Source of the DNA: CBDHFF01 sp965262395
Lineage (GTDB): Bacteria > Pseudomonadota > Alphaproteobacteria > Rickettsiales > Anaplasmataceae
Assembly: GCA_965262395.1 (NCBI GenBank)
Contig: OZ253531.1
Coordinates: forward strand, 1,302,001-1,366,000
Length of the DNA: 64,000 nucleotides
Direction: 5' to 3'
Within the stretch, counting starts at the first letter, position 1. Every line of letters starts with the position of its first letter. Of the stretch, positions 28,437-38,631 are shown one piece after another. The notes under the pieces were generated by a model. The model did no database searches and had not been told where the DNA came from. It saw only the letters and a list, made by a program, of their open reading frames with translations. Both the position numbers and the translations under genes were made by a program.

Positions 28437-28612
28437 TAAATACAAAAAATACAACGACGGCAAAGATATCTCGCATGCAATATTTAAAGAATTTGCTCTA
28501 CGAAAATTTTAAACCATCAACAGTGCATGTGAAGAATACAACGACGGCAAAGATATCTCACCTGCAATATTTAAAGAATTTGCTCTACGAAAATTTTAAA
28601 CCATCAATAATA
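28360..28612. repeat. ~88-bp array copying the hydrolase 3' end (3 copies)
   Basis: TACAACGACGGC recurs at 28362, 28450 and 28537. The first copy is coding; the other two lie after the TAG at 28434-28436. They still spell YNDGKDISHAIFKEFALRKF in translation before a TAA created by a C-to-T change (GTTTCAAAC against TTTTAAAC). The remaining 28613-28873 up to priA shows nothing recognisable. Confidence 0.9.
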
Positions 28613-28873
28613 AGGAAGAATAAATAAGAATTAGCTATAAATCGTTATCTAACTTACAAAATAACTACGCACATACTAATAATAACTGCTTTGATACTAT
28701 CTAAAACACCGCTTAACACCTCATTACTAATATTCTGACTCTCTCTAACGCAATACATAGCAACTATATAATATTACATATAATTGCATGTAAAAACTAT
28801 ATATCTTCCTTCACGATAGATTTAGTGATTATATTATGCTAATATCTGCAAAAATTAACGATCACATATCATT

Positions 28874-30847
28874 ATGACATTTGTAGAAGTAATACCTGCT
28901 ACTACTTTCGCAGATCAAACATTCACTTATAAGACTAATAATATTGCAGTGACCCCTGGATCTATAGTTAAAATTGAATTAGGAAAAAAAAACACCCTTG
29001 GACTAGTTAAAAAGTGCCATGATAGCATGCCAGAGATCTTAGTAGGCATAGAAATTAAGCTTATAGATAAGGTCTTACCACTTCCACGAATTACGCCAGA
29101 AACCATCGATTTTATTGAATGGGTAGCTAAATACAATGTAACAACAGTAGGCGCGGTATTGAAAATGATGCTATGCATCAAACTTGATCACTATTTAAAA
29201 AATGATTATTCTCCATCATTGGAACAAGCTGAGCTAATAAACAATATAAAACTCTCGGATGAACAACTAACTTGTTGCAACGAGATGCCAGACCTTAATC
29301 GATTCTCTGTTACATTATTAGATGGAGTAACAGGCTCGGGTAAAACATCGGTATATCTAAATAAAACTGCTGAGGTTATTAAACAAAAGAAACAAGTCCT
29401 TATACTATTACCTGAAATTTTGCTAGCCTCACAACTAATCCAGGCAGTACATGCATCATTAAATATAAACGCAACAGAGTGGCATTCAGGAATCTCACCT
29501 AAACAAAAAAAAGAGAATTTTCATGCAATATGCACAGGAAAAACTAGCATAATAGTAGGTACAAGATCTGCCTTATTTCTGCCTTATTTACAACTAGGCA
29601 TGATCATTGTAGACGAAGAACATGATAGCAGTTTCAAACAAGAAGAACAGGTAATATACAATGCCAGAGATATGTCTATAGCTAAAGGAAAATTCGAGAA
29701 ACTACCTGTTATATTGTCATCAGCAACACCATCGTTGGAAACTATGCATAATGTGGCAATAAAAAAATTTAAACACATCAAAATTAGCAAAAGATATGGA
29801 TCAGCAGAATTGCCTATAGTCAGTGTTATTGATATGCGACAAGACAAATCACGGAATGTTATTTCTAAAAAACTCTATGGAAAAATTAATGAAAAATTGA
29901 ATAAAGGACAACAAGTAGCCCTCTTCTTAAATAGAAGAGGCTACGCCCCTGTTAGCCTTTGTTCATCATGTGGCGAGAAGATAAAATGCATCAATTGTTC
30001 AGTAAATCTAATAGAGCATAGGAAGGAGGATAATAAAACTTTATTATGCCACCATTGTGGCTATTCCAGGGAGATTCCAACCCGATGCATGAAGTGCGAC
30101 GCTGAAGACAGCATAATACCCTATGGATTAGGAATACAGAAATTACAAGAAGAAATAGAAAGAGAAATAAAAGATATAAAAATAGCTGTAGTTAGTAGCG
30201 ATACAAAAGAAGATATAAAGTCTACACGCAGTGTAATACAGGATATTATCGATAATAAATATAATATTATTATCGGCACTCAAATCATTGCCAAGGGACA
30301 TAACTTTCCTAAATTAACCCTCGTTGGCATTATTGAAACAGATCTTTCTATATTAGGTGGAGACTTAAGAGCCACAGAAAAAACTTATCAATTACTATCT
30401 CAGATGTCTGGTAGACCAGGGCGTAGCATAGATAAGGGTGAAGTATCGTTACAGACCTATAACCCCATTTCACCTATAGTAACCTCCTTATTAAATTATC
30501 AACGAGACCTTTTCTATGAAAATGAATACAATGCCAGACGAGCTACAAACATGCCTCCTTTCAGCCGCTTAATTAGTATTATAGTAAGCAGCTCTAATAA
30601 AACAAGGGCACAAAATACTGCAGAGAGCATAGTAAAGTTATCCCCCACAGTAGATGATAACATCTCAATTATCGGCCCAGCACCTGCATCAATATATCTG
30701 CTACGAGGAAAATACAGATTCCGTATTCTAGTTAGATTAAACAAAGGATATAATTTTTATAAACTAATAAAACGGATGCTCTCTAAACCACACATCCCAA
30801 GCACTGTAAAAATTAAAGTGGACATAGATCCAATAAGCTTTATATAA
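28874..30847 (+). CDS. priA: Primosomal replication helicase PriA
   Basis: PriA recognises stalled forks and reloads the replisome. The N-terminal DNA-binding domain begins FVEVIPATTFADQTFTYKTN. The helicase core has the Walker A LLDGVTGSGKTSVYL, the DEAH-like IIVDEEHDSSFKQEE and VILSSATPSLE. A zinc-binding region with eight Cys in pairs follows (CSSCGEKIKCINC, then CHHCGYSREIPTRCMKC). Helicase C motifs include GTQIIAKGHNFPKLTLVGI and SQMSGRPGRSIDKGEV (usual A-GRxGR). Length 657 is at the short end, ~75 residues below E. coli, mostly from the N-terminal region. Confidence 0.96.
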   Translation: MTFVEVIPATTFADQTFTYKTNNIAVTPGSIVKIELGKKNTLGLVKKCHDSMPEILVGIEIKLIDKVLPLPRITPETIDFIEWVAKYNVTTVGAVLKMMLCIKLDHYLKNDYSPSLEQAELINNIKLSDEQLTCCNEMPDLNRFSVTLLDGVTGSGKTSVYLNKTAEVIKQKKQVLILLPEILLASQLIQAVHASLNINATEWHSGISPKQKKENFHAICTGKTSIIVGTRSALFLPYLQLGMIIVDEEHDSSFKQEEQVIYNARDMSIAKGKFEKLPVILSSATPSLETMHNVAIKKFKHIKISKRYGSAELPIVSVIDMRQDKSRNVISKKLYGKINEKLNKGQQVALFLNRRGYAPVSLCSSCGEKIKCINCSVNLIEHRKEDNKTLLCHHCGYSREIPTRCMKCDAEDSIIPYGLGIQKLQEEIEREIKDIKIAVVSSDTKEDIKSTRSVIQDIIDNKYNIIIGTQIIAKGHNFPKLTLVGIIETDLSILGGDLRATEKTYQLLSQMSGRPGRSIDKGEVSLQTYNPISPIVTSLLNYQRDLFYENEYNARRATNMPPFSRLISIIVSSSNKTRAQNTAESIVKLSPTVDDNISIIGPAPASIYLLRGKYRFRILVRLNKGYNFYKLIKRMLSKPHIPSTVKIKVDIDPISFI

Positions 30848-31222
30848 GTAAAATTAATATATCAACGACATGTAAGACAGATTAAGTTGCCTTTAGATGA
30901 GTTTCTTGCATAAAATTAATATATCAACGACACGTAAGACAGATTAAGTTGCCTTTAGATGAGTTTCTTGCATAAAATTAATATATCAACGACATGTAAG
31001 ACAGATTAAGTTGCCTTTAGATGAGTTTCTTGCATAAAATTAATATATCAACGACATGTAAGACAAATTAAGTTGCCTTTAGATGAGTTTCTTGCATAAA
31101 ATTAATATATCAACGACATGTAAGACAGATTAAGTTGCCTTTAGATGAGTTTCTTAAATAAAATTAATATATCAACGACATGTAAGACAAATTAAGTTGC
31201 CTTTAGATGAGTTTCTTATATC
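30848..31222. repeat. 62-bp tandem array between priA and trhO (6 copies)
   Basis: AAATTAATATATCAACGACA recurs at 30851, 30913, 30975, 31037, 31099 and 31161, an exact 62-bp period. Copies differ at only a few bases (CACGT against CATGT, ACAGA against ACAAA). The array fills the whole convergent gap from the priA stop almost to the trhO stop. Unlike most arrays here it shows no clear copy of coding sequence. Confidence 0.92.
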
Positions 31223-31224
31223 TT

Positions 31225-32001
31225 CTATGGTAGTACATTGCCACATTTATTACACCTTAATCCATTAACTGGACTGACATTATTATCAACTGCCACCCTG
31301 TCATCAAAAACAAAACAACTACCTTCCCATCTTTTATTTTCATTTTTGGTAGTTTTCAAATATTCTAATATACCGCCTTTGAGGTGATATACATTATTTA
31401 ATCCTAAATTTTTCATATATGCTGTAGATTTTTCACATCTCACTCCACCAGTACAATACATGAATACCTCAGGTTGGGAGTTAATATTTTCCTTTGACCA
31501 TTTTTCTGCCCAATCAGGAAAGTTCCTAAAAAATTTAGTATTTGGATTCACAGCATCAACGAATTTGCCCATCTCTACTTCATAATCATTCCTAGTATCG
31601 ATAATCACCGGATTCTTTGCTTGGGCAATCATATCATCCCAATTTTCTGGGTTTACATAGAGTCCTCTATTACTTATATTAACTTCATTATTTCTTATGG
31701 TCACAGATTCATGTCTAAGTTTGACTTTCATCTTCTGAAATGGAAGGAATGACACACGACTTTTACGTAATTCTATATCCATTAATCTATCGTCTTGATT
31801 CAAAAAAGATACAACCGCATCAATATCTTCTTCTGCCCCAGAGATAGTGGCATTTATACCCTCATCTGCTAATAAGATGGTACCCTTGATACAATGTTGA
31901 TTACATACTTCAAGCAATGGATCCTTCATATCGTAGTAATTTTCTAATTCTACGAATTTATAAAAAGAAGCAACAGTTATAACATCATTGGACATGTTCA
32001 T
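31225..32001 (-). CDS. trhO: tRNA uridine(34) hydroxylase TrhO (rhodanese-like)
   Basis: TrhO (YceA) hydroxylates uridine 34 of certain tRNAs as a step to 5-oxyacetyluridine derivatives. The N-terminal UPF0176 domain has VASFYKFVELENY, CIKGTILLADEGINATISG and FLPFQKMKVKLRHE. The rhodanese domain has the active-site loop MYCTGGVRCEKSTAYM with a Cys nucleophile, followed by VYHLKGGILEYL and FVFDDRVAVDN. A C-terminal Cys pair (RCNKCGNVLP) is also present. Length 258 from the ATG at 32001, which has AGGTG upstream; the ATG at 31995 is an alternative. Confidence 0.93.
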   Translation of the reverse strand: MNMSNDVITVASFYKFVELENYYDMKDPLLEVCNQHCIKGTILLADEGINATISGAEEDIDAVVSFLNQDDRLMDIELRKSRVSFLPFQKMKVKLRHESVTIRNNEVNISNRGLYVNPENWDDMIAQAKNPVIIDTRNDYEVEMGKFVDAVNPNTKFFRNFPDWAEKWSKENINSQPEVFMYCTGGVRCEKSTAYMKNLGLNNVYHLKGGILEYLKTTKNENKRWEGSCFVFDDRVAVDNNVSPVNGLRCNKCGNVLP

Positions 32002-32131
32002 ACATACACCTAGTCTATAAAACACGTGATCATTATATCAATAATAAATAATACTGTCACTAAATTTTACTTAACCCTAGGCAATTTATTGCCCAATATA
32101 TTCAGAAATATGTACATAATATATAGATCAA

Positions 32132-33757
32132 TTACTTATGCTTCATTGCAGCTTGTACAAATGACACAAATAATGGATGAGGCTTAAACGGTCTGGATTT
32201 GAGTTCTGGATGAAACTGCACACCAACAAACCAAGGATGGTCTTCTCTCTCAATCACTTCAGGCAACCCCTCATTAACTGAAATACCACTAAATATAACG
32301 CCAACACTCTCCAAGCGCTCTTTATAATTGGGATTGCATTCATAGCGATGCCTATGACGCTCTCTAATACATTCAGAATCACCATATATATTACGTACAA
32401 GGGAATCTTTCTTTAGCCTGCATTCATATGAACCAACTCTCATAGTTCCACCCATAGCAGATGAAACATTTCGTACCTCTTTTATATGCTTATCTTTCAT
32501 CCACTCTGACATCAAATATACTATATGATGCTTAAAATTGTCTCCAAATTCCGAAGAGCCTGCTGAATCTCCAAGGTTTAATAGATTACGAGCGGCCTCT
32601 ATAAGTGAAAGTTGCATACCAATACACAATCCGAAGAATGGAATTTTATTTTCACGAGCATACTTAATTGCTGCAATTTTTCCATCCATACCCTCAGTTC
32701 CAAAACCACCAGGAACCAATAATCCGCCGATGTCTTTGAAATAATCTGCAACATTATCATCAGATAGGTCACTAGCATCTATCCATTTTATATTTACTTT
32801 AACTCCATTATCACCACCAGCGTGATTAAGCGATTCTACAACCGACTTATAAGCGTCATACAGTTTGACATATTTGCCAACTAGTGCAATCTTAACCTCA
32901 CTATTGCACTTATCTGCATCATCCACTATCTTGTGCCACTTAGTAAGATCTGGTTCTGGGGCATCAACACCAAAATATTTAAGTACTTGCTCATCTAATC
33001 CATGTTTATGATAGGCAATAGGTGCTTCATATATATCACGCACATCATTAGCTGCTATGACTCTTTGCTCTTGCACACTACACATGAGGGATATTTTTTT
33101 CCTATTATAGTCAGATATCTCACGCTCCGCTCTGCATAATAACAAATCTGGTTGAATACCAATAGATCTTAATTCTTTTACTGAGTGCTGTGTAGGTTTT
33201 GTCTTCATTTCTTGCACTGCACTTATATATGGCAAAAGCGTGACGTGTAAATATAATACATCCTTCAAATTCTCATGCCGGACTTGTCTTATTGCCTCTA
33301 GGAAAGGTTGGCCTTCTATATCTCCTACCGTGCCACCTATCTCACATAACAGAAAATCTACATCTGCAATGGAATTAAAGATAAATTCTTTAATTAGACC
33401 AGTAACGTGCGGTATAACTTGCACAGTACGACCTAGATAATCACCATTTCTCTCTTTAGCAATCAGTTTTGAGTATATCTGCCCAGCAGTTATATTATCT
33501 GATTTCATGGCATCAACATCAGTGAATCTTTCATAATGCCCTAAATCCAGATCAGTCTCAGCGCCATCTTCAGTAACAAAAACCTCACCGTGCTGGATGG
33601 GATTCATAGTACCTGGATCAACATTAAAATAAGGATCAAGCTTACGCAGTCTGACGTTAAAGCCTCGTGCCTGTAATAAAGCACCCAGTGATGCTGCGGC
33701 AATACCCTTGCCTAAGGAAGATACTACTCCACCAGTAATAAAAATAAACCTAGTCAT
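32132..33757 (-). CDS. pyrG: CTP synthase
   Basis: CTP synthase aminates UTP with ATP and glutamine. The N-terminal synthase domain starts MTRFIFITGGVVSSLGKGIA, with the P-loop and LRKLDPYFNVDPGTMNPIQH, EVFVTEDGAETDLDLGHYE and EIGGTVGDIEGQPFLEAIRQ. The C-terminal glutamine amidotransferase has GGLLVPGGFGTEGMDGKI, the nucleophile FGLCIGMQLSLIEAARN and the catalytic His-Glu in VQFHPELKSRPFKPHPLF. Length 541 is normal. secG lies upstream on the same strand, 434 bp away. Confidence 0.98.
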   Translation of the reverse strand: MTRFIFITGGVVSSLGKGIAAASLGALLQARGFNVRLRKLDPYFNVDPGTMNPIQHGEVFVTEDGAETDLDLGHYERFTDVDAMKSDNITAGQIYSKLIAKERNGDYLGRTVQVIPHVTGLIKEFIFNSIADVDFLLCEIGGTVGDIEGQPFLEAIRQVRHENLKDVLYLHVTLLPYISAVQEMKTKPTQHSVKELRSIGIQPDLLLCRAEREISDYNRKKISLMCSVQEQRVIAANDVRDIYEAPIAYHKHGLDEQVLKYFGVDAPEPDLTKWHKIVDDADKCNSEVKIALVGKYVKLYDAYKSVVESLNHAGGDNGVKVNIKWIDASDLSDDNVADYFKDIGGLLVPGGFGTEGMDGKIAAIKYARENKIPFFGLCIGMQLSLIEAARNLLNLGDSAGSSEFGDNFKHHIVYLMSEWMKDKHIKEVRNVSSAMGGTMRVGSYECRLKKDSLVRNIYGDSECIRERHRHRYECNPNYKERLESVGVIFSGISVNEGLPEVIEREDHPWFVGVQFHPELKSRPFKPHPLFVSFVQAAMKHK

Positions 33758-34089
33758 TACACATCATAGGAAAGATCATTAATAATTCCCTAGGATTACA
33801 AAAATTCTTTATTCAGTCAATAAGTAAATAAATTATTTAACTAATAATATTAAATAATAAGAATAATCTACAAAATAACTGTATAAATTATACCAAGCAG
33901 TCACATAAAACGAAAAAAATTATAATAATTCCGTATATATTGATATTATAACAATCGGATAAAGATATTCGATAGGAAGTGATCTTGGAGAACAGACAAA
34001 TATCTGGGATTTATTGAATTTATTACTCAGACATACAAAAAACTGAATATTGCCAATACACCTTTATCTATATAACATTCATTTTTCAA

Positions 34090-34291
34090 CTAATCGGTTG
34101 GAATTTCAAGATCCGTAGCTACGCTATCGTTGTTGCTTTCTCTAGGAATTTCTACTTGTAAGTCATTGCCATCTCTAGGAATAGAGTATAACTAATCGGT
34201 TGGAATTTCAAGATCCGTAGCTACACTATCGTTGTTGCTTTCTCTAGGAATTTCTACTTGTAAGTCATTGCCATCCCTAGGAATAGAAGAG
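34090..34291. repeat. 102-bp duplication of the secG 3' end
   Basis: TAATCGGTTGGAATTTCAAG occurs at 34091 and 34193, a 102-bp period. The right copy is the coding end of secG (last ~33 codons and TAG). The left copy lies beyond the stop and differs at a few bases (CTACGC against CTACAC, CATCTC against CATCCC). The rest of the 33758-34090 gap up to the pyrG start is AT-rich with nothing recognisable. Confidence 0.9.
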
Positions 34292-34596
34292 AATGTTTGA
34301 TCACTTTGATCATCACTATAAAGCACAGACTCCTGTCGCACATCCTTCGTATATAAGCCCGACAAAAACAAGCTATTTAACATAAACAATGCAATAAGAA
34401 CAAACATCACCTTCGATAAGGGATTTGTATTTTGCGAGCGTTTTGCAAACATAGCTTTCATGTTATTAAACTGACCCCCACCCAAACTTCCTATGCTATC
34501 ACCCTCAGGAACATGTACTAAGAAGATTATTCCCAACATTATCACTATAATAATCTGTACAGTAGTAAGAACCGCCAAAATCACTGCAAATTCCAA
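34192..34596 (-). CDS. secG: Protein-export membrane subunit SecG
   Basis: SecG is the small non-essential subunit of the SecYEG translocon. The 134-residue protein has the two-helix topology: TVQIIIVIMLGIIFLV near the N-terminus and VMFVLIALFMLNSLFLSG around residues 62-80. Between them is the typical GSIGGLGGGQ-type loop (DSIGSLGGGQFNNMKAMFAK). A hydrophilic acidic tail of ~45 residues follows, with IPRDGNDLQVEIPRESNN. The tail is not conserved, and part of it is duplicated downstream of the stop. Confidence 0.9.
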   Translation of the reverse strand: MEFAVILAVLTTVQIIIVIMLGIIFLVHVPEGDSIGSLGGGQFNNMKAMFAKRSQNTNPLSKVMFVLIALFMLNSLFLSGLYTKDVRQESVLYSDDQSDQTFSSIPRDGNDLQVEIPRESNNDSVATDLEIPTD

Positions 34597-34727
34597 TAGA
34601 TAAAATCACGATCAGAATACAATATAAAATCTACTTTTTCAAGAACATAAATCATTATAGAGCTTTTTATTGAATATTTTGTATATTCGAATATCATGCG
34701 GATATACAAATATAATGCGTACACCTG

Positions 34728-36095
34728 ATGCAATTAAAGATTTATGATAGTATCAAAAAATGCAAAATAGATTTTATACCTATTAATTCACAATGTATTA
34801 CAATGTATGTATGTGGACCAACAGTATATTCTACCCCACATATAGGCAACGCAAGATCTGCGGTTGTTTACGATGTTATATTCCGTGTGCTGCAATCCAT
34901 TTTTCCCACGGTAAAATATGTCAGAAATATTACAGATGTGGATGATAAAATTATTGAAGCAGCAAAGAAAGAGCAAAAAAATATATCTGAGATTACACAA
35001 AAATATACCAAAATATTTCATGATAATATGGACTACATACATTGCTTGCCGCCAACCATAGAGCCAAAAGCCACCGAGCATATAGATAATATGATAGAGA
35101 TAATCAAGATATTAATTAATAACAATAGCGCATATGAAGCTAATGGACATGTGTATTTCAATATTAAAAAATACAGTGAATACGGAAAATTATCTAAGAA
35201 AATTATTGATGACCTAGAGGATGGAGCACGCATAAATGTAGTAAAAGATAAACGTAATCCAGGAGATTTTGTATTATGGAAACCAAAAAATAAAGAAGAC
35301 CCAGATTCTAGCACATGGCATAGCCCTTGGGGCATAGGTAGGCCGGGCTGGCATATAGAATGCTCTGCGATGATAAATAAACATTTAGGCAGAGATTTTG
35401 ACATTCACGGTGGTGGAGCAGATTTAAAATTCCCACATCATGACAATGAAATTGCCCAGAGCTGTTGTGCTTTTGAAGAATCAGGATTCGCAAAATACTG
35501 GATACATAATGGCTTTGTTACAGTGGACGATGAAAAAATGAGTAAATCACTTAATAATATAGTGACCATACAGAATATGATTAAGCAAAATATCCAGGGA
35601 GAAGTAGCACGCTACGCCCTCATATCCACTCATTATCGCAAGCCACTGAATTGGTCAAATGATGTATTAACGAACGCAAAAAAATCATTGGACAAAATAT
35701 ACAACTGTCTAAAATTGAATGAATCAAATATTATACCAACAATCGAGCACACCTCTCCTTCATTACTTGATGACTTCAATACCCCATTGGCTCTAACAGA
35801 GATAAATCAATTGCTACAAGAAATAAAAACTGAATCAAACATTAAAAATAAAAATCGATTAATAGGAGAGATGGTTGCAACATGCAAGATATTAGGGTTA
35901 TTGAATCATAGCCCAGCAAGCTGGTTAGACACACCAAATATTGACCAAGATATAATCTACTTAATTGAACAAAGATCAGAAGCAAAAAAGAACAAAGATT
36001 TTGAGAAAGCGGATGAAATTAGAATCACGCTATCTAAACGTGGAATAAAATTAAAAGACCTGCCAGATGGTAGTACCAAGGTACAAAGAAATTAA
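34728..36095 (+). CDS. cysS: Cysteine--tRNA ligase
   Basis: This is a class I aminoacyl-tRNA synthetase. The HIGH motif is in YVCGPTVYSTPHIGNARSAV, with zinc ligands at the conserved Cys (MYVCGPT) and in HGGGADLKFPHHDNE. The KMSKS loop is DDEKMSKSLNNIVT. The anticodon-binding helical part has DDFNTPLALTEINQLLQE, and the C-terminus has IEQRSEAKKNKDFEKADEIR. Length 455 is normal. The ATG at 34728 starts directly before MQLKIYDSIKK. It is divergent from secG. Confidence 0.97.
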   Translation: MQLKIYDSIKKCKIDFIPINSQCITMYVCGPTVYSTPHIGNARSAVVYDVIFRVLQSIFPTVKYVRNITDVDDKIIEAAKKEQKNISEITQKYTKIFHDNMDYIHCLPPTIEPKATEHIDNMIEIIKILINNNSAYEANGHVYFNIKKYSEYGKLSKKIIDDLEDGARINVVKDKRNPGDFVLWKPKNKEDPDSSTWHSPWGIGRPGWHIECSAMINKHLGRDFDIHGGGADLKFPHHDNEIAQSCCAFEESGFAKYWIHNGFVTVDDEKMSKSLNNIVTIQNMIKQNIQGEVARYALISTHYRKPLNWSNDVLTNAKKSLDKIYNCLKLNESNIIPTIEHTSPSLLDDFNTPLALTEINQLLQEIKTESNIKNKNRLIGEMVATCKILGLLNHSPASWLDTPNIDQDIIYLIEQRSEAKKNKDFEKADEIRITLSKRGIKLKDLPDGSTKVQRN

Positions 36096-36124
36096 ATATA
36101 GGCACGTAAGAAAAAAACATAGAA

Positions 36125-36140
36125 ATGAGGCCAACCTCAT
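36125..36140 (+). other. Small hairpin after cysS
   Basis: ATGAGG-CCAA-CCTCAT forms a 6-bp perfect stem with a 4-base loop, 30 bp after the cysS stop. A clear T run does not follow at once, so terminator function is uncertain. Confidence 0.3.
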
Positions 36141-36384
36141 CCTTGCATTCGTTTTGCATTATTCTTTATATCTAACAACAGCTTAAAAATATCTTCATAA
36201 ATATTTATTTAGCGTAAATGATTTTACTATACCAATCTTTATATTGTTGGATAGCCTGCTGTATAGAAAAATGTAACTATAGGCTACAAGAATCATGTAT
36301 AAGGAATTTTGAAAATAGTAAAGTAAGCACACTCACAGCAGCATATCTAGTTCGCAATAAAAACAAATTAATGCATAATCAAAG

Positions 36385-37095
36385 TCAACTATCAACTATC
36401 AACTATCAACTATCAACTATCAACTATCAACTATCAACTATCAACTATCAACTATCAACTATCAACTATCAACTATCAACTATCAACTATCAACTATCAA
36501 CTATCAACTATCAACTATCAACTATCAACTATCAACTATCAACTATCAACTATCAACTATCAACTATCAACTATCAACTATCAACTATCAACTATCAACT
36601 ATCAACTATCAACTATCAACTATCAACTATCAACTATCAACTATCAACTATCAACTATCAACTATCAACTATCAACTATCAACTATCAACTATCAACTAT
36701 CAACTATCAACTATCAACTATCAACTATCAACTATCAACTATCAACTATCAACTATCAACTATCAACTATCAACTATCAACTATCAACTATCAACTATCA
36801 ACTATCAACTATCAACTATCAACTATCAACTATCAACTATCAACTATCAACTATCAACTATCAACTATCAACTATCAACTATCAACTATCAACTATCAAC
36901 TATCAACTATCAACTATCAACTATCAACTATCAACTATCAACTATCAACTATCAACTATCAACTATCAACTATCAACTATCAACTATCAACTATCAACTA
37001 TCAACTATCAACTATCAACTATCAACTATCAACTATCAACTATCAACTATCAACTATCAACTATCAACTATCAACTATCAACTATCAACTATCAA
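36385..37095. repeat. 7-bp microsatellite, about 101 copies of TATCAAC
   Basis: The heptamer TATCAAC is repeated without visible interruption over ~711 bp. Because seven is not a multiple of three, all three + frames read the same heptapeptide QLSTINY and are open; all - frames hit TGA. One + frame is open from 36218 to 37102, but its N-terminal part has no recognisable feature, so I treat this as a satellite rather than a gene. It fills the convergent gap between cysS and the MFS gene. Sequence 36096-36384 shows only the small hairpin at 36125. Confidence 0.95.
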
Positions 37096-37221
37096 TTTTT
37101 GATCCTATAAACCAATAAAATAAAGCAAGAATAATAGTAAATATCAATAAAACTAATACATAATCATAGATGCATTAGTTTATTGAGTGCTCATAGAGAT
37201 AGATAATATATACCTAAATGA

Positions 37222-38478
37222 TTATGATATATCAGACCTATATGTCTCTTTCATAAACCAAATTGTTAACATAGTACATAAATTAGCAAACATTATGTAA
37301 AACGCAACAGAACCATTCAGACCAGTCCATTTTATTAAAGAAACGGCAAGGTATGGCAAAGAACCACCAAAGATAGTAATACTCATGTTATAAGAAAAAG
37401 ATAACCCCGTGTAACGCACTTTTGTTGGAAACATCTCAACTAGAGCCGCAGGAACTGGTCCAAAGAATATACCAAGCAATGTTGCAAAAACAAACTGAGC
37501 AATAAGTTGTCCCCAGAAATAGTAATGTTCAAGCAAGTAAAAAGTAGGGTAGGCCCAGAGGAACAAACCAAAAGCACCCGCAAATAAAACGGGACGACGA
37601 CCGATTTTATCAGATACATGAGCAGAGAGTACAGAAAAAATCGATAAAGATATCATGCTAATCATACTAATCAATAAAGCATTCTCTATACCGCCTCTAC
37701 CTAAAATTGTTGTAGTAAAGGTATTCATATACACAACCAAGCTATGGAAAGGAACACAAACTGTCATACTCAACAAAATCCCTTGCATCATTAATGCTTT
37801 ATAATCTTTGAACAGATCACGTAAAGGCATTTTAGATATAGCCCCTGCAGCCACACTTTCCTTGTACACAGTACTTTCAGTTGTATGAGATCGAATGTAA
37901 AAGCCAACTCCACCAAAAACTATACTAAAAAGAAATGGTATACGCCAACCCCATGACTCAAATTGATCTAGCGGTAGTATAAAACCAATAGCGGCACCAA
38001 AAGCGGCACCCAACATCACTCCAATACCAAGACTAGCTACAGATGCACTACCCATCAATCCACGCTTGTCACTAGGTGAATGCTCAACTAAAAACGCCAT
38101 GGACCCGCCGAATTCGCCCCCCATAGACATGCCCTGCAATAATCTAATAATTGTTAATATAACCGGAGCCATTACCCCAATAACTTCATAAGTCGGCAAA
38201 ATTCCTATACAAGAAGTGGGAATCGCCATCATAAGCACAGAAGCAGAGAGCGAAGCACGCCTTCCATATCTATCGCCTATATATCCAAAAAATACAGCGC
38301 CTACTGGCCTCATTACAAAACCAAGGAAGTAGATACCAAACACAGCAAGCAATGCAGCCGTTTCATCAACCTTGGGAAAAAATAACCTGCTAATAAGTGG
38401 GGCAAATTGACCATATATTGCATAATCAAACCACTCCATGCTATTACCAATCATTGAAGAAACTAGAACCTTCCTCAT
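37222..38478 (-). CDS. MFS transporter of the metabolite:H+ symporter (ProP-like) family
   Basis: The 418-residue protein is strongly hydrophobic with about 12 membrane segments. It begins with GNSMEWFDYAIYGQFAPLIS, typical of the ProP/MHS subfamily. The MFS signature loop is GYIGDRYGRRASLSASVLMM (loop 2-3) with FLGFVMRPVGAVFFG before it. LLQGMSMGGEFGGSMAFLVE and HVSDKIGRRPVLFAGAFG (loop 8-9) are also present. Family members import proline, betaine or dicarboxylates with protons, and Rickettsiales carry several paralogues. The substrate cannot be assigned here. Confidence 0.9.
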   Translation of the reverse strand: MRKVLVSSMIGNSMEWFDYAIYGQFAPLISRLFFPKVDETAALLAVFGIYFLGFVMRPVGAVFFGYIGDRYGRRASLSASVLMMAIPTSCIGILPTYEVIGVMAPVILTIIRLLQGMSMGGEFGGSMAFLVEHSPSDKRGLMGSASVASLGIGVMLGAAFGAAIGFILPLDQFESWGWRIPFLFSIVFGGVGFYIRSHTTESTVYKESVAAGAISKMPLRDLFKDYKALMMQGILLSMTVCVPFHSLVVYMNTFTTTILGRGGIENALLISMISMISLSIFSVLSAHVSDKIGRRPVLFAGAFGLFLWAYPTFYLLEHYYFWGQLIAQFVFATLLGIFFGPVPAALVEMFPTKVRYTGLSFSYNMSITIFGGSLPYLAVSLIKWTGLNGSVAFYIMFANLCTMLTIWFMKETYRSDIS

Positions 38479-38631
38479 TATTCAACCCATCAATTAAAAT
38501 TGTTAATAATATGATAATAGTATACTGAATACCCGTCAACACTTATTAAAATAATTATGCATATACATTAAAATAGTTGCCTTTTGTATTATTAATATAT
38601 ATAATTGATAATGGTTTTTGTAGTTGTAGTA

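Noticed and set aside
36385..37095. Replication origin iterons or DnaA boxes in the 7-bp array
   Set aside because: TATCAAC does not match the DnaA box TTATCCACA, and no dnaA, dnaN or other origin-associated gene is near.
36218..37102. Open frame of 294 codons encoding QLSTINY repeats
   Set aside because: The frame is a by-product of the 7-bp satellite, which is open in all three + frames. The short non-repeat start has no ribosome-binding site or recognisable sequence.
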